This document shows positions 25,901 through 35,738 of a stretch of DNA of 64,000 bases, in pieces. The position numbers and the translations under genes are program-made. The DNA comes from Apricaphanius iberus (taxonomy: Eukaryota; Chordata; Actinopteri; Cyprinodontiformes; Aphaniidae), in the NCBI GenBank assembly GCA_028564705.1, contig JAPXFQ010001526.1:1-64000 (forward strand), read 5' to 3'. Within the stretch, counting starts at the first letter, position 1. Each line of letters starts with the position of its first letter. The notes under the pieces are model-generated. The model was not told the DNA's origin. It saw only the letters and a list, made by a program, of their open reading frames with translations, and made no database searches.

Positions 25901-28822
25901 AATCATCAGGGTTTTAATGCAACTATTAATTCCAATTTCAGTAACCGGGGATTTCAATGATGTCGCAGCCATGCACGACTACAGCTGTAGTATGCGTAGG
26001 TTGCAGAAAGGGAGCCTGTAGAAGCTGAACTTAGTCCAACTGGTCATTCGGTTAGAGCAATTTGGAAACACACAAACACAAACCATGTTGATGTTTGTAG
26101 TAGCAAGTTCTGTTTAGCTGACCATTGTAGAGCACAGAATGAAAGTTCTGCTCTGACTACAACTGGGATGGAGCACGGTACTGACGTAATTGTAATGGTG
26201 CGATAGGGTAGTTGTATTATAGCCTCTAAATCACCCTGGAACCAAAGCACTTCCGAGACGTTCTGAACTCAGAGGGGAGTTGTGTTAACTATTCATTACA
26301 AAACTTAGTTCTGAGTTTTAGGACACATAATGCTGTATTACAGCGGACAATGGGCTTTATGCATGGTCGCTTTCTGTTTACGATAAGCCAGCCTCATCAC
26401 TTCCAGCTGAAAGCTGTCCCAACACAGACGGGACAAAATTTAATTTTTAACTCTCTTTCTTCAAGGCCTTCCATGCATCACTGTTGATGATACCCACCAG
26501 ATATTTCACAAATATACAGCAACGTCCGTGAGCTTTCCAGTGATATAAGGTACATCATGGTAATGGACGTAATTTGTCGTCTGAGACCGTGGAATGACAC
26601 TGTCGGGTGAGATGAGCTAAGCTACGCTAAGCTAGTGGTCCGTGTTGGCTGCTGACAAGAAGGGCTGTGTAAGTACCTAGTCAAAGTATAACAAAACTAC
26701 AAAATGCACATTCCTGGGGAAAAACCAAATGTCCATGTTGGAACAAATTACTGGTTTCTCCCAAAACATTTGCTCCAGGTTTTGTCGTGTTTGATCAACT
26801 TCCTCTCGCAGTCACTGGTTTTCTCCCAGTAGGCCTACATTTTCCACAAAAGCAGGATCCAGATCGAGACAGTAGTCGTGATCATGGACTCTAACTACTT
26901 CCTTAGTTTCCACCTTCTCCGGTCTAGCTGTACGCTCCCAAACACAAGGTCTTCTCTCCCTGAGAGAATAGTTGTTCCAGTGAAATAAAACTGGTACAGT
27001 GCCTAGCTTTAGTCGTCTCCTCCCTCCTTCCTTACTCGGCTCTTTGACATCTTGTGCTGCAAAATGTCTATTGCAGACACTGGTGTAGTTTAAGATGAAG
27101 TTTTCTCTTCTAATATTCACAATCCATCTCTTTGGTAGTTGTTGGTCTGATGGAAATGTGTGAAAACTGATAGGTGAATTATATTTATCTGATGAGGTTA
27201 GGGTTGGGTATCGTTAAGGATTTATCAATACTAGTACTCTTAACGATACTCCTTATCGATCCGGTACTTTATCGGTATCCTTATTGGCTTTTTTTTTTGA
27301 AAGACTAAAACAAAAGGGGAAAACACAAATAATGAACTACTTTTGTTTTATTTTTCAATAATTGGAACAGCAAAGCACAGAAAATAACTACAAAATAAAA
27401 AGAACTTAACTTAATAACAACATTATATAAAGAAGTTATTTTATATATCAAAAACTAATAATACTACGTCGTCTATTTAAAAAAGTTTAAGGTATTCAAA
27501 TAAAAAATATCAAACATAACTTCCATATAAAACAATGCAAGTAAGACCCAAAATAAAAGATTTAGAATGCTAAAGTGCATGGTGCAAAATTAGCCCTGAG
27601 AAAATTGAGAACAACAATATAACATCCATCTATTCATTTTCTGTACCACACATCCTGCTGCAGCACTCAGGTGGTCAAAAAACTGTTTCTTTTGGTGTAT
27701 TTTAGCAAGTGTTTGGTGAAATTACTCGTGTTCTGGCCTTTGCAAGTAAAGCTTTTATTGCACTTGTGACCGCGTGCATTGTCGGGTTCTATTTTTGTAA
27801 AACGAAGCCAAAGTTTGGAATGTTTCGTTTGCTCTGCCACCGTGTCGGTCTGTGTAACTGCTGGTGAGCGAAGCTTGTAGTGAGAGCGCTGCGCAGCAGT
27901 CACTCCTCCCACCTTCATTTCCCGCGTTGTGTGTTTTTTAAGGGGGATCGGGCAGGCCATACAGTGTTTGGTTTGTGTTTACATCTTCCGCAAAAGATGA
28001 ATACGACCTTAATTTTACCGTCAAAAGGACCGATAAGGCTGAAGCTAATCGGAATCAGCCAAACTTGTCTGGGTGAGTAAATGAACATAATAATTGCTAA
28101 AAATAAGGTCCAGGTTGAAAAAAAAAATCAATAACTCCCCTTTAAGATCTTTCCTTTTATTTTATTTTCCAAACATGTATAGTACAAAATAAAGTACAGC
28201 ATTTATATAAAAAAGTAAACTGATCTTGTTTTTGCTGTGAAATTGGATCAGATTATTGGTAAATGGACTAAACTTATATAGCGCTTTTCTAGTCTTACTG
28301 ACCACTCAAAGTGCTTTACATTGAAGCCACATTCACCCGTTCACACTCACATTAATACACCGATGACCAACATGGCTCAGTAGGACGATGTAGAATTTGT
28401 AAGGGTTAAGTGCCTTGCCCAGGGGCACATCGACATGTGATTGGATGAAACTGAAATTGAACCTACGACCCTCCGATTGCAAGCCAACTACTCTATCACT
28501 GACTCACAGTCGCCCAAAATCAAACAGGTATTATTGATCTTGTTAACTGTAGCCTTTCTGGGACTGATCAAGATAGTGAAAACTAGTTAAAGAAAAATGA
28601 CAGTTTCTAACCTCCATGTTCCAGAAATACTCTGACACATCGCTCTTTTCCTTTGGCAGCAGAGAAATGAAGCAATGTCCACCCGTTGGCATCCCGTATC
28701 TTAGGCGAGTATCCCTGCTCCAGCATCCTCCTGACGGTGCATATATCCCCTGCTGCAACTGCAGCCTGAATCTGCAGCTCCTCGTGGAGGTCAGGGTTCC
28801 CTCTGCAGTGATGGTTCAGCAT
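10810..28822 (-). CDS. asb7: asb7, ankyrin repeat and SOCS box protein 7 (gene span, three coding exons)
   Basis: Joining 28612-28822, 15639-16244 and 10810-10949 gives 957 nt with no stop until the last codon: a 318-residue protein, the same length as I recall for human ASB7 and very similar throughout. ASB proteins use ankyrin repeats to bind a substrate and a C-terminal SOCS box to recruit Elongin B/C and Cullin-5, forming a ubiquitin ligase in the cytosol or nucleus. Introns are 12.4 kb (16245-28611) and 4.7 kb (10950-15638), both phase 1, with GT...AG ends. Both introns carry many transposon remnants, but no coding exon is interrupted. The start codon is preceded by a good acceptor (TGTCACAG|GATG), so at least one 5' noncoding exon lies further upstream at higher coordinates. 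Confidence 0.95.
11110..12295. other. asb7 intron 2, unassigned part
   Basis: No recognised gene. 11520-12080 is less AT-rich and has short frames on both strands, none with a known motif; it may be an unidentified repeat. Confidence 0.3.
12300..12648 (+). repeat. 3' tail of an L2-type LINE
   Basis: Contains the series typical of fish L2-type tails: CTGTCTTCTCAATTACCCAG, then GGGGAGTTTTTCCTCTCCAC, and finally GGCACTATATAAATAAACTG with ATTGAAATTG. 5'-truncated, no coding part. The same tail recurs at 17.2/19.3 kb, 21.3 kb and 43.9-44.3 kb. Confidence 0.75.
12722..13240. repeat. Possible MITE with ATACCATGGTC ends
   Basis: ATACCATGGTC (about 12729) faces GACCATGGTAT (about 13160), about 430 bp apart, in sequence that includes TGATTGGCTGG and, beyond the right copy, CTTCGCGGAAG...CTTCCGCG-like hairpin DNA. 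I recall similar fish MITE sequences but cannot name the family. Boundaries are approximate. Confidence 0.4.
13243..13312. repeat. Short fish interspersed repeat (GGCAAGGC...TTTATTTGTAC)
   Basis: The text AGGCAAGGCAAGGCTATTTT followed by CAACACAAGGCAATTCAAGG is the end of a very common fish LINE/SINE tail, here in inverse orientation. A related scrap is at about 41318-41360. Confidence 0.55.
13805..14125 (+). pseudogene. Tc1/mariner relic, 3' portion
   Basis: TTGGAGTGGCCTAGTAGG followed by GACAGAGAATCTGCAAAGAG is a decayed version of the Tc1 transposase segment around the catalytic Glu, and GAGGGGTATGAATAATTTTG near 14085 resembles a Tc1 right end. This is a different subfamily from the 8.4-kb element. 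No open frame survives. Confidence 0.6.
14126..15638. other. asb7 intron 2, remainder
   Basis: AT-rich and without recognised genes. The 87-codon minus frame at 14132-14395 has no motif I know. Confidence 0.35.
15639..16244 (-). CDS. asb7: asb7 coding exon 2 (ankyrin repeats)
   Basis: 606 nt between acceptor TTTCATACAG and donor CCA|GTAAGT. The codon split with exon 1 makes Ala, giving [20 protein letters not shown]. It holds about five further ankyrin repeats, with classic cores such as [60 protein letters not shown] and [20 protein letters not shown]. It ends CLDFLQEVT, just before the SOCS box exon. No stop or frameshift. Confidence 0.95.
17215..17385 (+). repeat. L2-type LINE tail, left half
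   Basis: Starts near CTAAGCCAGGTACTGG and continues GGGGAGTTTTTCCTCCTCAC, then stops at GTCAAT, where a hAT-like element inserted. The tail resumes at 19261 after the repeated GTCAAT and ends with TATATAAATAAAATG at about 19410. Confidence 0.75.
17386..19260. mobile_element. hAT-like nonautonomous element, 1875 bp
   Basis: The left end CAGGGTTCCTACACA mirrors the right end TGCGTAGGAACCCTG. It interrupts a LINE tail, and the six bases GTCAAT stand at both junctions (17380-17385 and 19261-19266). The CAGGGTTCC terminus is typical of hAT elements, although hAT duplications are usually 8 bp. No transposase domain was recognised inside; the longest frame (18547-18975) has no known motif. A second repeat, 18791-18904, lies within it. 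Confidence 0.7.
18791..18904. repeat. Fish interspersed repeat, internally shortened copy
   Basis: TAAATGGACTGAACTTACAT, AGCGCTTTTCTAGTCTTACT and the end CCACTGAGCCACAGTCGCCC match the fuller copy at 28259-28515 with the middle removed. It sits inside the hAT-like element. Confidence 0.7.
19261..19415 (+). repeat. L2-type LINE tail, right half
   Basis: Continuation of the tail at 17215-17385, displaced by the hAT-like insertion. It ends TTGGTGCTATATAAATAAAA plus ATTGAAACTG. Confidence 0.7.
19427..19540 (+). repeat. tRNA-derived SINE head
   Basis: GGGGTGTCGCTTGGCGTAGTG resembles the start of a fish tRNA-related SINE with an A-box-like TGGCGTAGTGG; the B-box-like part (CCCCGATTCG) is weak. 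Not a functional tRNA gene. The right boundary is unknown. Confidence 0.5.
19857..21530 (+). pseudogene. L2-type LINE, reverse transcriptase and C-terminal relic
   Basis: Three consecutive frames cover one non-LTR Pol: 19857-20396 (KPLLK...[19 protein letters not shown], then [15 protein letters not shown]), 20305-20721 ([13 protein letters not shown]) and 20699-21310 ([32 protein letters not shown], ending NMWLRLS). Palm motif C, YADD, is intact, but motif A reads [12 protein letters not shown] with Val where the catalytic Asp should be. A small deletion near 20392 shifts the frame at the GPILF motif, and another break lies near 20700. The copy is dead. The typical L2-type 3' region follows to at least 21350. 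Confidence 0.88.
21820..23045 (+). pseudogene. Second LINE relic (reverse transcriptase)
   Basis: A decayed non-LTR element in another lineage than the copy before it. Readable pieces: [19 protein letters not shown] (about 21832), [18 protein letters not shown] with the motif A Asp intact (about 22115), [18 protein letters not shown], and scattered C-terminal pieces to the 23.0 kb area. Many stops and frameshifts. I place it only broadly in the CR1/L2/Rex1 group. Confidence 0.7.
23735..24335 (+). pseudogene. LINE endonuclease C-terminus and linker relic
   Basis: [12 protein letters not shown], then [10 protein letters not shown] and [13 protein letters not shown] are the last motifs of an apurinic-type LINE endonuclease (GDFN and SDH). 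Downstream [18 protein letters not shown] and a [14 protein letters not shown] segment resemble the linker before the reverse transcriptase. In-frame stops interrupt it. It lies after the 21.8-23.0 kb relic, so it comes from a separate insertion. Confidence 0.72.
24945..25318. repeat. Three copies of a ~33-bp unit around a (GATG) LINE-tail fragment
   Basis: TTTTCTTTGTAGATTAATTC plus CGAAGTACAGAG occurs twice in tandem (24952-25016) and again, slightly changed, at about 25282-25316. Between them lies a common fish LINE-tail sequence (about 25060-25275) ending AAAATGGATGGATGGATG. A perfect 11-bp stem, AGAGTGGTATA / TATACCACTCT, sits at about 25012-25041. The outer copies may be a long target duplication created by the insertion. 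Confidence 0.65.
25396..25863 (-). mobile_element. Deleted Tc1 element, about 470 bp
   Basis: Ends are inverted (CAGTTGTGGCCAAAAGTTTT at 25396 and the matching CAAAACTTTTTTCCACAACT near 25863). The minus strand keeps only the N-terminal DNA-binding part of a Tc1 transposase ([16 protein letters not shown], then [18 protein letters not shown]); the catalytic half is gone. It matches the longer copy at 32795-34180 in the same family. Confidence 0.82.
25864..26690. other. asb7 intron 1, unassigned
   Basis: No recognised gene or repeat family; short frames only. Confidence 0.3.
26700..27125 (-). pseudogene. THAP zinc-finger exon with an in-frame stop
   Basis: The minus strand reads [18 protein letters not shown], then [18 protein letters not shown], the C-terminal half of a THAP DNA-binding zinc finger (Cys and His of the C2CH set, then the PxLF-type end). 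After about 100 codons comes TGA, and the same frame then continues as a coiled-coil-like [19 protein letters not shown], as expected downstream of THAP domains. This indicates a premature stop. The N-terminal half of the finger, normally in a previous exon, was not found; a hAT relic begins just beyond. It resembles a multicopy fish THAP family. It lies in intron 1 of asb7 on the same strand. Confidence 0.7.
27200..28085 (-). pseudogene. hAT element relic with BED zinc finger
   Basis: The left edge GGGTTGGGTATCGTTAAGGA resembles a hAT terminus. On the minus strand 27667-27960 reads [20 protein letters not shown], then [20 protein letters not shown]: a BED-type zinc finger, the N-terminal domain of hAT transposases. 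The catalytic part is absent; AT-rich sequence fills 27300-27650. The right terminus was not found. Confidence 0.7.
28259..28515. repeat. Fish interspersed repeat, fuller copy
   Basis: A 257-bp repeat from TAAATGGACTAAACTTATAT through CTTGCCCAGGGGCACATCG to CACTGACTCACAGTCGCCC. It is a very widespread teleost repeat; the shorter copy is at 18791-18904. It ends about 100 bp from asb7 exon 1. Confidence 0.75.
28612..28822 (-). CDS. asb7: asb7 coding exon 1
   Basis: Begins ATG at 28822 ([20 protein letters not shown]), matching the N-terminus I know for ASB7, and ends in EHG plus one base before the donor G|GTTAGA. It encodes the first ankyrin repeat, including [20 protein letters not shown]. 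211 nt, so the intron is phase 1. A 3' splice site immediately precedes the ATG, showing that the 5' UTR continues in another exon. Confidence 0.94.
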
Positions 28823-31770
28823 CCTGTGACATTTCAGAATGGGTATTTTTTTAATGGTTCATTTTGGCAAAACCAATATATACATTATAGGTCTCAAGAG
28901 GACTCAGGTGATCACCTTAAGTGACCTTTGGGTTTTTGTCTTGCTAAGTTACATTTGAACTTTTTTTATGTCCTTTACCAAGATGCACCTTGGTCACATG
29001 CTTTTTGTAGCCACTGGCAAAGCTGTTGCTTGAATGTGCATGGATATTTGTTTCGAATGTTTCTAGATTTGTGAATCTTGGAGGTAGCCTTAGAACCCTA
29101 TACCCAACTAACTCACAGATACATAATTTATCTAAGGTATATTGATTTATTGGAGTTAAACACCTGTAGTCGGAAAAAACATTTTAAATAAAGAGGTGAC
29201 AACGATTCCTTCATTTCCTGGAGGTTTAATTCTAACTTGTTTGTACAAACAAGGAAGAACAGCATCTCACTGTATTGCCGGGATCCGTGTAATAGCTGAC
29301 CTCCTCCCAACAACTAACAAAGTCTTTTTATAGATTTAGACAACCTTGCTACAACATATCAGTAAGCATTTCTCCATTGTAAAGTCTCCAGACTTTCAGG
29401 CGTCTTCATCCGATAGGACAGGCTCAATCTCAGGATACGTCAGGAGTGTTCAGTGCTCAGAGGGTCGTTTCCATGGCAATAAAAGAGTAGGGATCCTAAT
29501 ATCAGTTCATTAAACCTAATATTATACATTGTCACACAATCCAACTATCACTATATCATGAAGAAATAGCACACAGTTCTCTGAGTTTGTAAGAATACAC
29601 AGAAAAGATCATTCTTAATATATTTTTTTCCATAACACACCTGTATGCAGCAGAGTAGCAATCTGCCAAAACTCATGTGACCTGTGTGAGTACCTCAAAT
29701 TTTTTGAGGTACTCACACACAATGATAAGCAGGTTCTCAATTACAGTTAAGTAGCCACAACTGGAAATTCCTTTCCCTTTTAAGTCATAGGAAAATAGCT
29801 AGGGTGTAATTAATTTTTCCACCTACAGCTCTCCGTTATGGCTTTGTAAATATGGCAGTTTGGAATCTGTGTTGGGTTTGTGTACACTTGAGATTGGATT
29901 AAATCAGTTTAGAGCTTGGTAAAAGTCAAAATATTTTGTTATGTCCCTGGTGTAAGAATTTTCGATGACTGCCGTGACTCATGGTGGCCACGTGTTTCGT
30001 TAGTTCTTAACCGTTATTTCTCTAGACTTTTGTTCACCTTTTTATGTTGAATTGTTGCTGTTTGGATAGTCTTTCCCTCTGGTTTTGGATTCTGTACAGC
30101 TAAAAGGACTTTTATAGTTTTACGGTTGTTATGAAGTATAACCACAGTATTGGTTGTTTAAAAGTGGGAACAGCTAATTATAATCTAAATAATACCTTAG
30201 CTATGACACCAAATCCCAGATAAGTTGAACATCAGGCTGCATGGATGCAGAGCAGGACCAAAGAGAGGAAGAAGTTCATCTCTTCCATCCATCATAATGG
30301 GTAAGGAATATATCTCCTACTCCAACGTCTCTGCTTTCTGACAATACAGCCAGACAGACATCAAAAGAGGAGCAGCAAAAGCAAATGAGGTGGATTAGCA
30401 GAGTTTGACAACAAGTAATTGAGTTCTCCGGTTCATGTTTCTGGGTAATATTATTTGTGCTGCCTAGATATTGAGCTACTAGCATGACATAACAATTATG
30501 AGACTATTACACACCAACAATCAGAGGCAGATTCTGATTAATTGAACGGACTGCTACATACGATCCTTCCTACCCACAGCATAACCATTCACAATGCATT
30601 TTTGAAGATACTTGCATGATGTAAATTATGACTTTTAATTTATTTTTGGAATAAATAAAGTATTGTTGAATTTTTTAATTTAATTTTAAAACAAGTTATG
30701 CCCAAATTTTGATTATTACATTTTGAATAGAAAAAAACACATTTAGTTAAATCCAGCCAAACATTTTTTCTGGCACAATAGGTACCATTTTCAATTACAG
30801 TCAAGTTGTAGTCTGGTTCTGTAACTTTTATATTATGGTCAAACCTGTTTGAATGTATATAATATCTTAGTTTGTTTTGTAGTAAATAATATAACAAGCT
30901 ATTTTTAAGATATAGAGAATTATTATTTTTTTAAGTTAATGTCTAGAACAGGATGGATATATTTTATTTCTCATTGTTGAGGCTCTGAAAAACAACAATA
31001 CAATTACAATCCAAATACCTTTTCACCAGCTGAAGAGATGGGCTTCTCTTTGTCATATTGCTGCTGCACCTGCAGATGTTCTGCTGCAAGATCATCAAGA
31101 CAGAAATCACAAAATGAAAATCAAATGTTATTTTACCTACTTCTCTTTATACAATGGTTAGAAATGTTGAGATTTTTTTTTGTCTATGTAAAAGATCATG
31201 AAAATATAGCCTGGCTTTTTTGTCAATTTCGCAAATGTAACCCCCCCCAAAAAAGTGTGCGCTCTGTCACAGGAAAACATATTTTAAGGCAAATTCTGTT
31301 GCTTAAGTAATTACAATTAAAAGGCAGCTGGAGAATGTGTCATAATAAAAGATCACTAAAAGTCAATGGGGAGACTTCTTACCTACTTCACTCTACAGCA
31401 AGAAGAGTTTCGTTACCTTGTAGGAAGACACAACATTGAGATGGAAAGACAAAAGCGGGGCTGAGAGTGGGCAGAAATTAAATGACCTGAGGTGCGAGAG
31501 ATTTTGAGCTTCCCCAGAGGGGCCCATGTATAGGGCTGGCCATATAAAAACAATGATCCAGACTGTTACCTCATGCTTATGGAAAAAAAGAGGATAAATC
31601 TTTCCATAACACCTACTAGACCTGCACTACTGAATTTGTCTTTCAATTTTTATTTGCATTTAAAACTATCCCAAAAACAATGTCAATGACAAAACGTTAT
31701 AATGATACCTAATCAGCCACTCTCCATCTCCCCTATGATTTCCATGAGAACAAAAACAAAAAAAACTCCT
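28823..31770. other. Upstream of asb7 exon 1; no gene recognised
   Basis: AT-rich, probably within a 5' UTR intron of asb7. It contains a perfect 16-bp hairpin at 29683-29719 and nothing else I can name. Confidence 0.35.
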
Positions 31771-31774
31771 TTTA

Positions 31775-32160
31775 ATATTGATTATTATAATTTACAAGTA
31801 ATGAAAGTCCCAATAGTTAGTATCTCAGAAGATTAGAATACTGTGAAAATGTTTGTCACTGAAGACACCTGTTGCCACACTGTAATCAGCTAATTAACTC
31901 AAAATACCTGCTAAAGCCTTTAAATGGTCTTTCCGTCTAGTTCTGTAGGCTACACAATCATGAGGAATACTGCTGACCCACAGTAGTCAAAAGGACAAAA
32001 ATTGCCACCTTGCACACTGAGGGCAAGACACAAAGGGTAATTGCTAAAGAAACTGGCTGTTCACAAACTTGTGTCCAAGTGCATTAATAGAGAGGTGAAG
32101 GGAAGGATAAGATATAGTAGGAAAAAAAGTGTCCAAGCAATAGGGTATAACCACACAGAG
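31775..32160 (+). pseudogene. Tc1 element (TGCTGGTCAT family), left part
   Basis: TATCTCAGAAGATTAGAATA opens the inner terminal repeat, followed by the leader region (CCTTTAAATGGTCTTTCCGT, CTGTAGGCTACACAATCATG) and the decayed start of the transposase. It breaks off at ATAACCACAC, and the same element resumes at about 34374 with CACCCTGGAGAGG. The outermost part of the left repeat is missing. Confidence 0.82.
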
Positions 32161-32794
32161 AAATTCTAATAAACAAAGGACTCCCACTCTCTTGGTACTT
32201 CTGGGTTCTGAACTGGTTGCAGTTCTACTCTGGTTCCATGTGAGGGCGCTCTCATGGAACTCATGGAGCAATACCCATCAAAATCCACTTCTCTCAGGAT
32301 ATATTTTTTTGTCTAGTAAATTGAAGATTTTTGTCGAAAGGAGATGCGAAGAAATTACACACTGATGGGTGTTCGATTTTTTTTTTGTCATTTATTTGCT
32401 TTAAAAATTAATTTAAACTGTAAATGATGTCATACACATTATACAACCAGAGATACTGCTTTACGGCAATCCTTGTTTCTTCGTTTAAATTTCACAGTAC
32501 ATACATAACCATAGGCAGATAACAGTGCTAGCAACCAAAGAAAAGTTGTTAGGTTGAAAAAAAAAATTTGGCCGAAAAAGTCCGCCTTAACATTCTGGTA
32601 TCGCTTCGGATGCCACGATACCGTCAAGCGGTACATCTGGTTGTAATCAATCCTTCATTGACCAATCAGCGTTCATTAGCAAAATGCTAGCGAGTTATGG
32701 GCAACAACAACTCCACCTGTAAGAAAATGAAAAGACATACGTACTCGTTCATTCAACTTTTGATGTAAAAACCATGTTGAACTTGCGAAACCTA

Positions 32795-34180
32795 TGGTCG
32801 TGGCCAAAAGTTTGGAGAATTACATAAATAATGGAAAAGTTGCTGCTTCAGTTTTTATTATAGCAATTTGCATAAACTACAGCATGTTATGAACAGTGAT
32901 CAGATGAATTGCATAGTCCTTTGCCATGAAAATTTCACTGCATTTCATTGCTGTCATTAAAGGAGCTGCTGAGATCATTTCAGTAATCGTTAACTCAGGT
33001 GAGAATGTTGATAAGCACAAGGCTGGAGGTCATTATGTCAGGCTGATTGGGTTAGAATGGCAGACTTCACATGTTAAAAGGAGGGTGATGCTTGAAATAA
33101 TTGTTCTTCCATTGTTAACCATGGTGACCTGCAAAGAAACGTGTGCAGCCATCATTGCGTTGCATAAAAATGGCTTCACAGGCAAGGATATTGTGGCTAC
33201 TAAGATTGCACCTAAATCAACAATTTATAGGATTATCAAGAACTTCAAGGAAAGAGGTTCAATTCTTGTTAAGAAGGCTTCAGGGCGTCCAAGAAAGTCC
33301 AGCAAGCGCCAGGATCGTCTCCTAAAGAGGATTCAGCTGCGGGATCGGAGTGCCACCAGTGCAGAGCTTGTTCAGGAATGGCAGCAGGCAGGTGTGAGCG
33401 CATCTGCACGCACAGTGAGGCGAAGACTTTTGGAAGATGGCCTGGTGTCAAGAAGGGCAGCAAAGAAGCCACTTCTCTCCAAAAAACCATCAGGGACAGA
33501 TTGATGTTCTGCAGAAAGTTTGGTGAATGGACTGCTGAGGACTGGGGCAAAGTCAGATTCTCCCATGAAGCTTCTTTCTGATTGTTTGGGGCACCTAGAA
33601 AAAGGCTTCTCCGGAGCTACCAGGGTGGGCTCACTTACAATTTTGCCCAAAAACACAGCCATGAATAAAGAATGATACCAAAACACCCTCCAACAGCATC
33701 TTCTTCCAACAATCCAACAACAGTTTGGTGAAGAACAATGCATTTTCCAGAACAATGGAGCACAATGCCATAAGGCAAAAGTGATAACTAAGTGGCTCGG
33801 GGACCAAAACGTTGAAATTGGGCCCATAGCCTGGAAACTCCCCAGATCTTAATACCATTGGGAACTTGTGGTCAATTCTGAACAAAGGCCAACTAATTCC
33901 TGAAAGAATGGGTTGCTATCAGTCAGGATTTGGCCCAGAAGTAGATTGAGAGCATGCCCAGTCGAATTGTCCTAAAAAAGAAGGACCAACACTGGAAATA
34001 CTGACTCTTTGCATAAGTGTCATGTAATTGTTCATAAAAGCCTTTGAAATGTATGAAGTGCTTGTAATTATATTTCAGTACATCACAGAAACAACTGAAG
34101 CAAAGATCTAAAAGCAGTTTAGCAGCAAACTTTGTGAAAACTAATATTTTTGTCATTCTCAAAACTTTTGGCCATGACTG
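32795..34180 (+). mobile_element. Tc1 element, 1386 bp, nested
   Basis: Bounded by TA, with inverted ends TGGTCGTGGCCAAAAGTTTG and the inverse of CAGTCATGGCCAAAAGTTTT. It lies in the segment that splits the other Tc1 element, and belongs to the same family as the deleted copy at 25396-25863. Confidence 0.87.
33121..33960 (+). pseudogene. Tc1 transposase, decayed
   Basis: From ATG at 33121: MVTCKETCAAIIALHKNGF, then [18 protein letters not shown] and [19 protein letters not shown], a full paired-like DNA-binding region of about 120 residues. The frame is lost near 33500. Later pieces (SDCLGHLEKGFSGATR, FQNNGAQCHKAK) show the catalytic region in other frames: the second Asp is replaced (QNNGA instead of QQDNA), and the final DLNP-type Glu motif is degraded. 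Inactive. Confidence 0.83.
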
Positions 34181-34373
34181 TACAATCAAATCTTAGATTG
34201 CTCAACGGCAATTGGGTGAAAGAGACTAATTTAGCCATCTAGCTCCATAGACTCCCATTCACCTTGTACTCATGGCAGTCACCCCCAGTGGAACTCTGGT
34301 GGAACTGAAACCAAATTTCATAACAATGGGACTGAATGGAAAGTGGCAAGGCTTTCCTTGAACGGCTTTGACG

Positions 34374-35390
34374 GCACCCTGGAGAGGATTGGGAAACAAA
34401 ACACATTCAAAAATGTGGGGAATATTCACAGAGTGGACTGCAGCTGTAGTCAGTGCTTCAAGAACCACCACACACAGACGTTTGCAAGACATGGGTTTCA
34501 GCTGTTGCTTTCCTGGTGTCAAGCCACTCTAGAACAGAAGAAAGCATCAGAAGAGTCTTGCCTGGGCTAAAGACAAGCAGGAATGGACTGCTCCTGACTG
34601 GTTGTTTTCTGATAAAAGTGAATTTTGTATTTCCTTCGGACATCAAGGTCCCAGAGTCTAGAGGAAGAGAAGAGGGTTACATAATCCGGCCCAGTGTAAA
34701 GTTTCCACAGTCAGTAATGGTTTGGGGTGCCACATCATCTGCCGGTGTTGGTCCATTGTGTTTTGTGAGGTCCAAGGTCAACGCAGCCATCTACCAGGAA
34801 GTTTTCCAACAGGACTTGGCACCTGCACACTAACAAGATACCAGTATGTGGTTTAAGGACCATGAAATCCCTGTTCTTGATTGGCCAGCAAACTCGCATG
34901 ACTTTAACTACTTAGAAAATATTTGAAGTATTGTGAAGAGTAAGATGCAATACGCCAGACCCAACAATTCAGAAGAGCTGAAGGCCACTATCAGAGAAAG
35001 ATTGGTTCTCATAACACTCGAGTACGGCTACAGACAGATTAACTCCATTCCATGTCACATTGCTGTAGTAATCCACGCCATAGGGGCACCCACTAAAGTA
35101 AGTGCTGTACATACTCATACTTTTCATGTTCATTATTTTCACATGGCCAAGATTTAAAAAAATAATTTTTTGCATTGGTCTTAATTGATATTCTAATTTT
35201 CTGAGGTACTGAATTGAGGACTTTGATTAGTTGTCATTTATAATTACCAAAATTAAAAGAAACAAACATCCGAAATATATATTAGTCTGTGTGTAACGAA
35301 TGAATTCAATATACAAGTTTCAATTTTTGAATGGACTAACTTAAATAAACCAACTTTTCCTGATATTCTAATTTTATGACCAGCACATGT
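34374..35390 (+). pseudogene. Tc1 element (TGCTGGTCAT family), right part
   Basis: Continues the element begun at 31775. Readable transposase pieces include SVMVWGATSSAGVGPLCFVR and VNAAIYQEVFQQDLAPAH, with the central Asp still present (QQDLAPAH). A stretch before it is missing relative to the family. The long right inverted repeat ends CTAATTTTATGACCAGCA near 35388. The displaced insert (about 32161-34373) includes the nested Tc1 and flanking sequence of its own. Confidence 0.83.
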
Positions 35391-35692
35391 CAATGTGATC
35401 TAACAACCCTGGGTTTGCCCTTACTAACAAAAACTTTTTCCAAATTTTTATATGAAGGAAAAGAGACCATATATGACCCTTCAGCTAACAGGATACCTCT
35501 GTGATATCACCTGTAATGTTTTTAAATGTACTAAAACATAATTGGCTGTGTTTTTGTTTGCATAATAAGAATGAAAATGTACTCAATAACAGCAATGAAT
35601 AGTCAGTTACCAAACATTAAGTACTCATGGCACTTTTAGTTGTGACCAAAAGTAATAGTGATGTTATTTCTCATAATCAAGCCGCCGAGTAC

Positions 35693-35696
<4 letters not shown>

Positions 35697-35736
<40 letters not shown>
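35697..35736. repeat. (GA)20 microsatellite
   Basis: Forty bases of perfect GA repeat. Confidence 0.97.
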
Positions 35737-35738
<2 letters not shown>

